NCBI GenBank assembly: GCA_035554635.1
Contig: DATMIB010000003.1
Span: forward strand, 1 to 64,000
DNA length: 64,000 nt
From: RPQJ01 sp035554635
GTDB taxonomy: Bacteria; Pseudomonadota; Gammaproteobacteria; Steroidobacterales; Steroidobacteraceae
Reading direction: 5' to 3'
In this document: positions 25,795 through 33,584 of the stretch, one piece after another
Layout of the letters: each line of letters opens with the position of its first letter
How positions within the stretch are numbered: the stretch's first letter is position 1
Notes under the pieces: generated by a model
Database searches by the model: none
What the model saw: only the letters and a program-made list of their open reading frames with translations
Told to the model about the DNA's origin: nothing
Position numbers and translations under genes: made by a program

Positions 25795-26799
25795 TCAGCC
25801 GACGCGACGGCCGGCTTCGACGTTGCGGAGCTGGACGTTGCGCACGATGGTCGCGAGCACGGCCATGCGCACGGCGACGCCGTTGCGGACCTGCTGCTGC
25901 ACGGCCGACTGCGGGCCGTCGGCGACCTCGTTGGTGATCTCGACGCCGCGGTTCATCGGGCCGGGGTGCAGCACGATCGCGTCCTTGTGCGCGAGGCGGA
26001 TCGTGTGCTCCGTGATGCCCCATTCGCGCAGGAACGCGTCGACGTCGGGGATCTGGCTCGTGTCCATGCGCTCCTTCTGGATGCGCAGCGCCATGATCAC
26101 GTCGACGCCGCGCAGCCCGTCCTCGAGCGACGAGTAGCGCTTCGCGCCCGGCAACTCGTCGTCGCCGGGCAGCAGCGACGCGGGCGACACGAGCCGCAGC
26201 TCGCCGACGCCGAGCGTCTGCAGCGCCGTGCCGCTCGACCGTGCGACGCGCGAGTGCCTGATGTCACCCACGATCGCGACGCTCAATGCGCTGAAGTCGG
26301 CCCCCTTGCGCTGGCGGATCGTCAGCATGTCGAGCAGGCCCTGGGTCGGGTGCGAGACGTGCGCCTCGCCCGCGTTGAGCACGCTCACGTGTGGCTGCAC
26401 GTGCGCGGCGACGAAGGCCGGGACGCCCGGCTCCGAGTCGCGCATGACGAACACGTCGACGTGCATCGCCTGCAGCGTGTAGATCGTGTCGAGCACCGTC
26501 TCGCCCTTGACCCGCGAGGACGACTGCATGTCGAGGTTCACGACGTCGGCGCCGAGCCGCTTGGCCGCGAGTTCGAACGAGACGCGCGTGCGCGTGCTCG
26601 GCTCGAAGAACAGGTTGGCGACCGTGCGCCCCGCGAGGCTGCCGTCGCGCGCCGCCATGTCGCCGGGGTGGCGGACGTAGAACTGCGCGAAGTCGAGCAG
26701 TCCGTTGAGTTCGTCGTGCGTGAGCCCGTCGAGCGTCAGCAGGTGGCGCAGGCGGCCGGCTTGGTCGCGCTGCAGGTCTCGGCCGGTGTCGATCTTCAA
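25795..26799 (-). CDS. pyrB: Aspartate carbamoyltransferase catalytic subunit
   Basis: A 334-residue enzyme that joins carbamoyl phosphate and aspartate in pyrimidine synthesis. The carbamoyl-phosphate loop FFEPSTRTRVSFE, the mobile loop SSSRVKGET, HPTQGLLD, and the C-terminal LHPGPMNRGVEI are intact. Length matches the class with PyrC-like dodecameric partners in Pseudomonas, though no pyrC or pyrI is seen here. A large palindromic element lies directly upstream of its start codon (26818-26935), a plausible place for control. Confidence 0.95.
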   Translation of the reverse strand: MKIDTGRDLQRDQAGRLRHLLTLDGLTHDELNGLLDFAQFYVRHPGDMAARDGSLAGRTVANLFFEPSTRTRVSFELAAKRLGADVVNLDMQSSSRVKGETVLDTIYTLQAMHVDVFVMRDSEPGVPAFVAAHVQPHVSVLNAGEAHVSHPTQGLLDMLTIRQRKGADFSALSVAIVGDIRHSRVARSSGTALQTLGVGELRLVSPASLLPGDDELPGAKRYSSLEDGLRGVDVIMALRIQKERMDTSQIPDVDAFLREWGITEHTIRLAHKDAIVLHPGPMNRGVEITNEVADGPQSAVQQQVRNGVAVRMAVLATIVRNVQLRNVEAGRRVG

Positions 26800-26817
26800 G
26801 CGGAACTCCCCAGTGGG

Positions 26818-26935
26818 AAGTGGGGAAGAGTCTAGAGTCTAGAGTTCAGTCGGAAGGGGAGGCGCGTTGCGCCCAACCGCCGCAGGCGGCCTCTGTTTCC
26901 GACTAGACTCTGGACTCTTAACTCTAGCCACTTCT
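26818..26935. repeat. Large imperfect palindrome with two inner hairpins between ruvX and pyrB
   Basis: The arms pair over about 40 positions with few mismatches. The perfect inner part is AGTCGGAA (26848-26855) with TTCCGACT (26897-26904), then GAGGC with GCCTC; the outer part pairs AGAGT/CTAGAG repeats on the left with CTCT-type repeats on the right, ending GAAGTGG / CCACTTC. The centre holds two small perfect hairpins, GGCGC-GTT-GCGCC (26861-26873) and CCGCC-GCA-GGCGG (26877-26889). The arms are AT-rich in a GC-rich setting. It could be a REP-like mobile palindrome or an RNA control element for pyrB. The right arm enters the last codons of ruvX. Confidence 0.8.
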
Positions 26936-27394
26936 TCCTCTCATCCACGTCTCGAGCAGCAGTCGCGCGGCGTTCGCGTCGATGTCCTCGGGCCGGATCC
27001 GTCGCGACCGCGCGCCCGAACGGCGCTCGTGGCGCAGCTCGTCGTACGCGGCAGCGGACGTCAGGCGTTCGTCGACGAAGTCCACGGGCAGCCGGCTGCG
27101 CCGCGCGAGCTTGTCACCGAAGGCGCGGCAGGCTGCGGTCGTGGTGGTCTCCGAACCGTCCATATTATAAGGGACGCCGACGAGCAGCCGGGTCGGCCCC
27201 CACTGGGCAATGCACGTATCGACGGCCGTCCAGTCGGGGGTTCCGCTCCGCGACGGCAGCACCCCGACGGCCGAGGAACTCTGCGTCAGGGTCTGGCCGA
27301 CCGCGACGCCGATGCGGCGCGTGCCGTAATCGAAGGCCAGCAGGACCTCTCCACGGCCGGCGGCCGGCGAGGGGGGCGTTGGCTCCTGGACCAC
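26924..27394 (-). CDS. ruvX: Holliday junction resolvase-like protein RuvX/YqgF
   Basis: A 156-residue RNase H-fold protein. The catalytic Asp in AFDYGTRRIGVAVG, the VGVPYNMDGSE loop, the DERLTS motif and the C-terminal DIDANAARLLLETW Asp are present. YqgF has been linked to 16S/23S rRNA processing and junction resolution. It lies 15 bases downstream of yqgE on the same strand, the widespread yqgE-yqgF pair. Its 3' end falls within the palindrome. Confidence 0.94.
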   Translation of the reverse strand: MVQEPTPPSPAAGRGEVLLAFDYGTRRIGVAVGQTLTQSSSAVGVLPSRSGTPDWTAVDTCIAQWGPTRLLVGVPYNMDGSETTTTAACRAFGDKLARRSRLPVDFVDERLTSAAAYDELRHERRSGARSRRIRPEDIDANAARLLLETWMRGRSG

Positions 27395-27409
27395 TGCGGC
27401 TGCGTTCAG

Positions 27410-27967
27410 TCAGGCGTGGCCGGCGTCGCTGCTGAGCGAGCGCAGATCCACGCCGAGCAGGCGTGCCGCCGCCTGCCAGCGCTGTTCGACCGGCGTCCCG
27501 AACAGCACGCGTTCGTCCGCGTCGACCGTGAGCCAGGCGTTGCGCGCCATCTCCTCCTCGAGCTGGCCCGCATCCCAGCCGGCATAACCGAGCGCAATGA
27601 CCGCGCTCGCGGGGCCTTCGCCCGCGGCGAGCGCATCGAGGATGTCGCGCGACGTGGTCAGGTGCATCTTTTCGGAGAACGGCAGCGAGGACTCCCACTT
27701 GCCGGCCGGCGAGTGCAGCACGAACCCGCGTTCGGTCTGCACCGGGCCACCGCGCAGCACCGGCTGTTCGTTGACGCGCGACCGCGTCGCGTCGAGGCCG
27801 AGCTGCTCGAACACTTCGCCGAGCGTCATCGGCAGCGTGCGGTTGATGACGATGCCGAGCGCCCCGCGTTCGCTGTGCTCGCACACGAGCGTCACGGTCT
27901 GCGCAAAATTGGGATCGTCCATCGCGGGCATCGCGATGAGGAACTGGTTGGTGAGGTAATTCGCCAC
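27410..27967 (-). CDS. yqgE: YqgE/AlgH family protein (UPF0301)
   Basis: A 185-residue protein of the AlgH family. It has the typical start LTNQFLIAMPAMDDPNF, CEHSERGALGIVINR, VLRGGPVQTERGFVLH and the GYAGWDAGQLEEEM core. Biochemical function is not established, although the Pseudomonas homologue was named for an effect on alginate. It overlaps nothing and is followed by ruvX. Confidence 0.95.
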   Translation of the reverse strand: MANYLTNQFLIAMPAMDDPNFAQTVTLVCEHSERGALGIVINRTLPMTLGEVFEQLGLDATRSRVNEQPVLRGGPVQTERGFVLHSPAGKWESSLPFSEKMHLTTSRDILDALAAGEGPASAVIALGYAGWDAGQLEEEMARNAWLTVDADERVLFGTPVEQRWQAAARLLGVDLRSLSSDAGHA

Positions 27968-27985
27968 GATGGCGACAGTATCGCG

Positions 27986-28888
27986 CTACGGGCCCGTCGT
28001 GAATACCGCACCGTTGCCGCCGAGGCGTCCATCGAGGAACTGCCATTCGTATGCAAAGCGGAGCACGGGGTAGCGTTCGCGCAACGCCGGTGCAAACGGG
28101 TCGAACGGCGCCGCGAGACGGACGATGCCGACCGCGGCCTGGTCGAGCTCGGCGTGACCGCTCGAACGACGCACGAGCACCGATTCGAGCGAGCCATTCG
28201 CGCGGATCGCGACCTCGAGCACCGGGTTGCCGCTCATGCCGCGGCGGCGCGCCTCGTTCGGGAAGTTGAGCGTGCCGACACGCTCGATGCGCCGCTTCCA
28301 GCCGTCGAGGTACGCCGCGATCGCGGACTCGCGCGTGTCGGCGAGCAGCTTGCCGTCGGCGGCGCGCTGGCCCCGCAGGTGCATTTCGCGGTCGCTGACT
28401 GCAGCGTTGAGGCCCACGGTCGGCGGTGGCGGCAGCGGCTGCGCCTGGTACACGGGCGGGCTGTCGGGGACGTCGGCACCCGTCGGCAGGCGTGCGGCAT
28501 CGAGCGCGCGTCGTGCGAGCACCGACACCTGCCCGCGCGCCACGTCCGGCGTCGCTTGTTCCAGCGCGGGGTCCACCGGGACGGCGAGCCGTTCGGTCGG
28601 TTCCGGGCGTGCCTCGGGCAACGAACTGCGTCGCGCCGCCTCGCTGGTGCCGGCGCCCTTCTGGTTGCGCTGCGCGAGGTAGGCCGCGTCGTCGTTGGAC
28701 TGCGGGTCGTCCGGGCCGGGCGCGACCAGCAGGATCTCGAGCGTCGGCAGGGGGCGGTCGGTGGCGGGCGGCGCCGTGAAACGGACGCCGAGGATGAACA
28801 GTCCGTGTGCAAGCGCGGCGAGAAAGACCGCCGTCACCAGCCGGTCGTTCACCGGGTCGCGTCGACGCGATGCGCTTGCCGTGGCCAT
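27986..28888 (-). CDS. TonB-like energy transducer
   Basis: A 300-residue protein with an N-terminal membrane helix (LVTAVFLAALAHGLFILGVRF, about residues 17-38), a long polar Pro-rich middle, and a C-terminal TonB domain (YLDGWKRRIERVGTLNFPNEAR, GNPVLEVAIRANGSLESV). TonB proteins carry ExbB/ExbD energy to outer-membrane receptors. Its position between yqgE and gshB is the usual one for this tonB-family gene in Pseudomonas. Whether it, rather than another TonB, serves the BtuB receptor in this window is unknown. Confidence 0.88.
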   Translation of the reverse strand: MATASASRRRDPVNDRLVTAVFLAALAHGLFILGVRFTAPPATDRPLPTLEILLVAPGPDDPQSNDDAAYLAQRNQKGAGTSEAARRSSLPEARPEPTERLAVPVDPALEQATPDVARGQVSVLARRALDAARLPTGADVPDSPPVYQAQPLPPPPTVGLNAAVSDREMHLRGQRAADGKLLADTRESAIAAYLDGWKRRIERVGTLNFPNEARRRGMSGNPVLEVAIRANGSLESVLVRRSSGHAELDQAAVGIVRLAAPFDPFAPALRERYPVLRFAYEWQFLDGRLGGNGAVFTTGP

Positions 28889-28898
28889 GTCGTCGGTC

Positions 28899-29864
28899 CT
28901 AGCGTGCCGCGATCCGGCGCGCGATCGCGTCCATCAGGGTGCCCGCGATGTCGATGCCGAACTGCCGGCCGAGTTCGCGCACGCCGGTCGGGCTCGTGAC
29001 GTTGATCTCGGTCACGTAGCCGCCGATCACGTCGAGGCCCACGAACAGCATGCCGCGCTCGCGCAGCACGGGGCCGATCTGGGCGGCCAGCCAGCGGTCG
29101 CGCTCGTCGAGCGGCCGGCCGACGCCCTTGGCACCTGCAGCGAGGTTGCCACGATTGTCCGCTTCGGTAGGTATCCGCGCCAGCGCGTAGGGCACGGGCT
29201 CGCCGTCCACGAGGATCACTCTCGAATCACCGGTCGTCACGATGTCGGGGATGTAGCGTTGCACGATTGCGTAACGCGTGCCGTACTCGGTGAGCGTTTC
29301 GAAGACCACGTTCGCATTCTTGTCGCCGAGGTCGACGACGAAGATCGAACGCCCGCCCATGCCGTACAGCGGCTTGCAGACGACCCGGCCGTGCTCGCGC
29401 AGGAAGCCGTGCATGTCGGCCATGTCGCGCGTGATCAGCGTCGGCGCGCAGCACTGCGGGAACCAGGCCGTGTAGACCTTCTCGTTCATGTCGCGCAGGC
29501 CCTGCGGCCGGTTCACGACCAGCGCGCCCTGCAACTCGGCCCGCTCGAGGATGTAGGTGGAGTAGATGTACTCGGTGTCGAACGGCGGGTCCTTGCGCAT
29601 CAGGACCACGTCGAAGTCGCCGAGCCGCGACACGACGGGCTCGCCGTGCGTGAACCAGTCCGTGTCGTGCTCGCGCACCTCGAGCGGCCGGGCGCGGCCC
29701 ATCGCCACGCCGTCACGGAGCCAGAGGTCGCCGAGCTCGAGGTAGTGCAGCTCCCAGCCGCGCTGCCGTGCCGCCAGCAGCATCGCGAGCGTCGTGTCCT
29801 TTTTCGGCTTGATGTGCTCGATCGGATCCATGACGACGGCGAGGCGGATGGACTGGTTCGACAT
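28899..29864 (-). CDS. gshB: Glutathione synthetase
   Basis: A 321-residue ATP-grasp ligase that adds glycine to gamma-glutamylcysteine. Typical parts are VMDPIEHIKPKKDTTLAM, MRKDPPFDTEYIYSTY, the ATP-grasp loop KPLYGMGGRSIF, VPYALARIP, and VGLDVIGGYVTEINVTSPTG. Length is normal. It is divergent from pilG, as in Pseudomonas, and followed by the TonB-like gene. Confidence 0.96.
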   Translation of the reverse strand: MSNQSIRLAVVMDPIEHIKPKKDTTLAMLLAARQRGWELHYLELGDLWLRDGVAMGRARPLEVREHDTDWFTHGEPVVSRLGDFDVVLMRKDPPFDTEYIYSTYILERAELQGALVVNRPQGLRDMNEKVYTAWFPQCCAPTLITRDMADMHGFLREHGRVVCKPLYGMGGRSIFVVDLGDKNANVVFETLTEYGTRYAIVQRYIPDIVTTGDSRVILVDGEPVPYALARIPTEADNRGNLAAGAKGVGRPLDERDRWLAAQIGPVLRERGMLFVGLDVIGGYVTEINVTSPTGVRELGRQFGIDIAGTLMDAIARRIAAR

Positions 29865-29939
29865 GCGGACTCCGGTCGGGCGCGGCCCCGCGCGAGGCCA
29901 TTGTGATGGCCGTCATGGTATCGAAAGGCGCCAATGGCA

Positions 29940-29988
29940 GGGGGGTGACCAATATGTTAAAACCCCCGCGCGAGCAGTGGACTCGCGC
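29940..29988 (+). other. Two tandem inverted repeats upstream of pilG
   Basis: GGGGGT (29941-29946) pairs with ACCCCC (29962-29967) around an AT-rich loop that contains TATGTT. Immediately after, GCGCGAG (29968-29974) pairs with CTCGCGC (29982-29988). They lie 50-100 bases before the pilG start. The AT-rich loop may be a -10 box, so the first could be an operator and the second a leader hairpin; this is inference. Confidence 0.45.
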
Positions 29989-30040
29989 TTAGCGTCGCAC
30001 AGCGCGCACGCGTCTCTACGCATCCGAGGGTGAGCAGGGC

Positions 30041-30451
30041 ATGGACAACACGGCAGCCAGCAACAGCCGCCCACGGCTGGCCGGTCTCAAGGTGCTGGTC
30101 ATCGACGACAGCAAGACGATCCGCCGCACGGCCGAGACGCTGCTGGCACGCGAGGGATGCGAGGTCTTCACCGCGGTGGACGGCTTCGACGCGCTGTCGA
30201 AGGTCGCCGACCACCAGCCCGACATCGTCTTCGTGGACATCATGATGCCGCGGCTCGACGGCTACCAGACCTGTTCGCTGATCAAGCACAACAAGGTCTT
30301 CCGCTCGATCCCGGTCATCATGCTGTCGAGCAAGGACGGGCTCTTCGACCGCGCCCGCGGCCGCATCGTCGGCTCCGAGCATTACCTGACCAAGCCTTTC
30401 ACGCGCGAAGAACTGCTGAGCGCGATCGAGACGCACGTCCATCGCGCCTGA
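30041..30451 (+). CDS. pilG: Twitching motility response regulator PilG
   Basis: A 136-residue single-domain CheY-like receiver. Acid pocket D22-D23, phosphate acceptor D66 in IVFVDIMMP, and K118 in YLTKPF are in place. The 15-residue N-terminal tail is typical of PilG. It is phosphorylated by ChpA and promotes pilus extension. It is the first gene of the pil-chp cluster, with a GAGGGTGAG ribosome site, 26 bases ahead of pilH. Confidence 0.94.
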   Translation: MDNTAASNSRPRLAGLKVLVIDDSKTIRRTAETLLAREGCEVFTAVDGFDALSKVADHQPDIVFVDIMMPRLDGYQTCSLIKHNKVFRSIPVIMLSSKDGLFDRARGRIVGSEHYLTKPFTREELLSAIETHVHRA

Positions 30452-30477
30452 GCGCTCCCGTTTCCGGAGGTTTTCCC

Positions 30478-30843
30478 GTGGCACTGGTTCTGATCGTGGA
30501 CGACTCGCCGACCGACGTTCACGTCATGCAGAAGGCGCTCGAGCAGCACGGCTTCCGCACGGCGGCCGCCGCCGACGGCAGCGAGGGCCTCAGGCTCGCG
30601 CGCGAGATGCACCCGGACCTGATCCTGATGGACATCGTCATGCCGGGTGTCAACGGCTTCCAGGCGACCCGTGAGCTCGCCAACGACCCGCAGACGCGCA
30701 AGATCCCGGTGATCATGGTGACCTCGAAGTCACAGGAATCCGATCGCGTGTGGGCCCTGCGCCAGGGTGCCGTCGATTACATCGTGAAGCCCGTCGCCAC
30801 GGAGCAGCTCGTGCGCAAGGCGCAGGCCGCGATCGCGACCTGA
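30478..30843 (+). CDS. pilH: Twitching motility response regulator PilH
   Basis: A 121-residue CheY-like receiver, start GTG at 30478 after a strong CCGGAGG site. D8-D9, D52 in LILMDIVMP and K104 in YIVKP are intact. PilH counteracts PilG and favours pilus retraction or phosphate drain in the Chp system. It follows pilG and is five bases ahead of pilI. Confidence 0.94.
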   Translation: MALVLIVDDSPTDVHVMQKALEQHGFRTAAAADGSEGLRLAREMHPDLILMDIVMPGVNGFQATRELANDPQTRKIPVIMVTSKSQESDRVWALRQGAVDYIVKPVATEQLVRKAQAAIAT

Positions 30844-30848
30844 CGCGC

Positions 30849-31415
30849 ATGCAAGATGCCACCGGCCTGCGTTCGCTGCGCGAACGCCCCTTCGACCTGC
30901 TGCGCGAGATCGACCGTCGCGCGCGCGCTGCTGCGCAGGGCCAGACCGAAGCCACCGCAAGCGGCTCTGAATGGGTCGGCGTCGCGTTCCGCCTCGGCGG
31001 CGAGGCGTTCCTGCTCGCCCGCGAGGAAACGCGCGAGGTGCTCGCATACCCCGCCGCGATCACGCGCGTGCCGGGCGCGCGCAGCTGGATCCGCGGCCTC
31101 TCCAACGTCCGTGGGCAGTTGCTGCCCGTCGTCGACCTGCGTGCGTTCCTCGGCGCCGGCGCGACAACGGTGACGCGCACCAGTCGCGTGCTGGTCGCGA
31201 ACCACCGTGAAATCCCGGCCGGGCTCGTCGTCGACGAAGTGATGGGGTTCCGTCGCTTCTACGAGGGCGAGTTCTCCGCCGACCTGCCGCCCACGCTGTT
31301 GCGTTGCGAGCGGTACCTGGCCGGCGCGTTCAAGCGCGGCGCCGAAGTCTGGCCCGTGTTCAGCGTGAAAACGCTGCTCGAGAGCCCGCAGTTCATGCAG
31401 GCCGCGGCGTCCTAG
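30849..31415 (+). CDS. pilI: CheW-like adaptor PilI
   Basis: A 188-residue protein with one CheW domain at about 40-180. It has WVGVAFRLGGEAFLLAREETREVL, the RSWIRGLSNVRGQLLPVVDLRAFL core and GLVVDEVMGFRRF. It links the receptor PilJ to the kinase ChpA. ATG at 30849 overlaps neither neighbour; pilH ends five bases before. Confidence 0.92.
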   Translation: MQDATGLRSLRERPFDLLREIDRRARAAAQGQTEATASGSEWVGVAFRLGGEAFLLAREETREVLAYPAAITRVPGARSWIRGLSNVRGQLLPVVDLRAFLGAGATTVTRTSRVLVANHREIPAGLVVDEVMGFRRFYEGEFSADLPPTLLRCERYLAGAFKRGAEVWPVFSVKTLLESPQFMQAAAS

Positions 31416-31443
31416 CAGCGCCCTTGAAAAGTATGGTGCATCC

Positions 31444-33567
31444 ATGACCCAGAGAATCGACGCCGCCCGCCTGCAGCCGCTGCTGCTCGGCGTGGCGTTC
31501 GCCGCCGCGCTGCTGGCGGCGCTCACGCTGGTGCTGGCCGGGCGTGCCATGCAGCAGCAGTCGCAACTGCGCGAACACATGGCGTCGCTCACCTCGCTGT
31601 CGCAGAACATACCGCTGCAGGCCGGTGCGGCCGTGCGCGGGTCGGCCCCCGCCTTCGACGCGCTCGGGGCCTCGCGCGCGCGCCTCGAGCGCGTCATCGA
31701 CGAAATCGACGCCGGCAAGTCCTCGTACAGCCTGCTCGCGAGCCCCAGCGCGCGCGTGCTGGGCAAGGAGACCGGCTGGCCGGCGCTGCTCGAACAGTCG
31801 CAGGCGGTGCTCGACGGCCGCGCCGCGGCGCTGCAGGCCCAGCAGACGGCGGCCGCGGTGCGTGAAAGCACGCCGCACCTGCTGTCGGCCGCGGCCGGCG
31901 TGCTCAAGGCCATGGGGCCAGCGCGACCCGAGGCGATCAACCGCAGCTTCGAGCGTTTCGAGCTGCGTGCGCAGGCGATCGAGCAGGACCTGGCCGCACT
32001 CGCCGACGGCACCGCGCCGGTCGAAGCCGTCGCGCGACGCCTCACCGACAGCCTGGAGTTCATGGCGCAGGTCTCGGGCGGCGTGGCCGGCGAGCCCAAT
32101 CCGCTCGGCCTGGCCGCGGCGACGGGCGAAGCGGCGCCGGCCGCGCAGGCGCTGCACCAGGCGTTCACGGCCGAGGCCGAGCGCGTGCGCGCCGTGATCG
32201 CGCTGGCCGACGAGCTCGAGCAGATGCAGGCGGCGCGCAACGCGCTCACGGAGACCGGGGCGACGCTCAGCGGCGGCCTGGCGCAGATCGACACGAGCGG
32301 TGCGACACGCACCGGCAGCGTGCTCGCCAGCCCGTGGCTGCCGTTGTTCTTCATTGTCGTCGCGCTGCTCGCGCTCGCGGTAGCCACCTGGCTGCAGCGC
32401 GAGCTCGCGGCGCTGCGCAAGGCGGCCGAGCAGCAGGCGCGCCAGAACGAGCGCAACCAGCAGGCGATCCTGCGGCTGCTCGACGAACTGTCGAGCCTCG
32501 CCGACGGCGACCTCACCGTGCAGGCGACCGTCACCGAGGACATCACCGGCGCAATCGCCGACTCGATCAACTACGCGATCGAGGCGCTGCGCGAGCTCGT
32601 CGTCACGATCAACGATTCCTCCGTGAAGCTCGACGCTGCGACGCGCCAGACGCAGGCCTTGTCGACGCACCTCGCCAAGGCGTCGTCTGCGCAGTCCAAG
32701 CAGATCGCCGCCGCGTCGGAGTCGATCGCCGCGATGGCATCGTCGACCGAGGAAGTGTCCGGCAATGCCGAGCGTTCGGCCGACGTCGCACGGCACTCCG
32801 TCGACATCGCCCACAAGGGCGGCGACGCCGTGCGCCGCACGATCGACGGCATGAACGCGATCCGCGAAAACATCCAGGAGACCTCCAAGCGCATCAAGAG
32901 CCTGGGCGAGAGCTCGCAGGAAATCGGCAACATCGTCGAGCTGATCAACGACATCGCCGAGCAGACCAACATCCTCGCGCTGAACGCCTCGATCCAGGCC
33001 TCGATGGCCGGTGAGGCCGGGCGCGGCTTTGCCGTCGTCGCCGACGAAGTGCAGCGGCTCGCCGAACGTGCGGCCAACGCGACCAAGCAGATCGAAGTGC
33101 TCGTGCGCACGATCCAGGCCGACACCAACGAGGCGGTCGTGTCGATGGAACGCACCACGACCGACGTCGTCGGCGGCGCGCTGCTCGCGGAAAACGCCGG
33201 CGCCGCGCTCGAGGAGATCGAGCAGGTCTCGAACCAGATCGCGAGCCTCGTGCAGAACATCTCGGCGAGCTCGCGCCAGCAGGCCGGCGTGTCGCAGAGC
33301 ATCTCGCGCAACATGCAGGTGCTGCGCGAGATCAGCTCGCAGACGGCCGAGAGCACCACGGCCACCTCGACCTCGATCGGCAAGCTCGCCGAACTCGCCG
33401 CACAGCTCCGCAAGTCGGTCGCCGGGTTCCGGCTGCCGGGCGCGCTCGCGGCGGGCGCCACCGGCGAGTACCCGATCCTGCGCGGCGACGCTTCGGGCTC
33501 GCCGTCGCCGGCGTCCGTCACGGACGGCACGGTCAACGTGCGCCGTATCGGCGGTCTCACAGGCTGA
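31444..33567 (+). CDS. pilJ: Methyl-accepting chemoreceptor PilJ
   Basis: A 707-residue receptor. There is a membrane helix at about residues 11-33, a periplasmic domain of roughly 260 residues with PilJ-like repeats, and a second helix at about 299-317 (LPLFFIVVALLALAVATWL). A HAMP-like region follows, then a signalling domain whose tip has NDIAEQTNILALNASIQA and GRGFAVVADEVQRLAERA near residue 500-545. It senses pilus-related input and controls ChpA. No pilK methyltransferase gene follows, unlike in Pseudomonas, although candidate methylation Glu/Gln residues are present. Confidence 0.94.
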   Translation: MTQRIDAARLQPLLLGVAFAAALLAALTLVLAGRAMQQQSQLREHMASLTSLSQNIPLQAGAAVRGSAPAFDALGASRARLERVIDEIDAGKSSYSLLASPSARVLGKETGWPALLEQSQAVLDGRAAALQAQQTAAAVRESTPHLLSAAAGVLKAMGPARPEAINRSFERFELRAQAIEQDLAALADGTAPVEAVARRLTDSLEFMAQVSGGVAGEPNPLGLAAATGEAAPAAQALHQAFTAEAERVRAVIALADELEQMQAARNALTETGATLSGGLAQIDTSGATRTGSVLASPWLPLFFIVVALLALAVATWLQRELAALRKAAEQQARQNERNQQAILRLLDELSSLADGDLTVQATVTEDITGAIADSINYAIEALRELVVTINDSSVKLDAATRQTQALSTHLAKASSAQSKQIAAASESIAAMASSTEEVSGNAERSADVARHSVDIAHKGGDAVRRTIDGMNAIRENIQETSKRIKSLGESSQEIGNIVELINDIAEQTNILALNASIQASMAGEAGRGFAVVADEVQRLAERAANATKQIEVLVRTIQADTNEAVVSMERTTTDVVGGALLAENAGAALEEIEQVSNQIASLVQNISASSRQQAGVSQSISRNMQVLREISSQTAESTTATSTSIGKLAELAAQLRKSVAGFRLPGALAAGATGEYPILRGDASGSPSPASVTDGTVNVRRIGGLTG

Positions 33568-33584
33568 TTTCCCGGACGCGCGAC

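Noticed and set aside
26867..28999. Forward ORF of 710 codons across ruvX, yqgE and the tonB-like gene
   Set aside because: All three genes on the other strand have clear family motifs; this frame has none.
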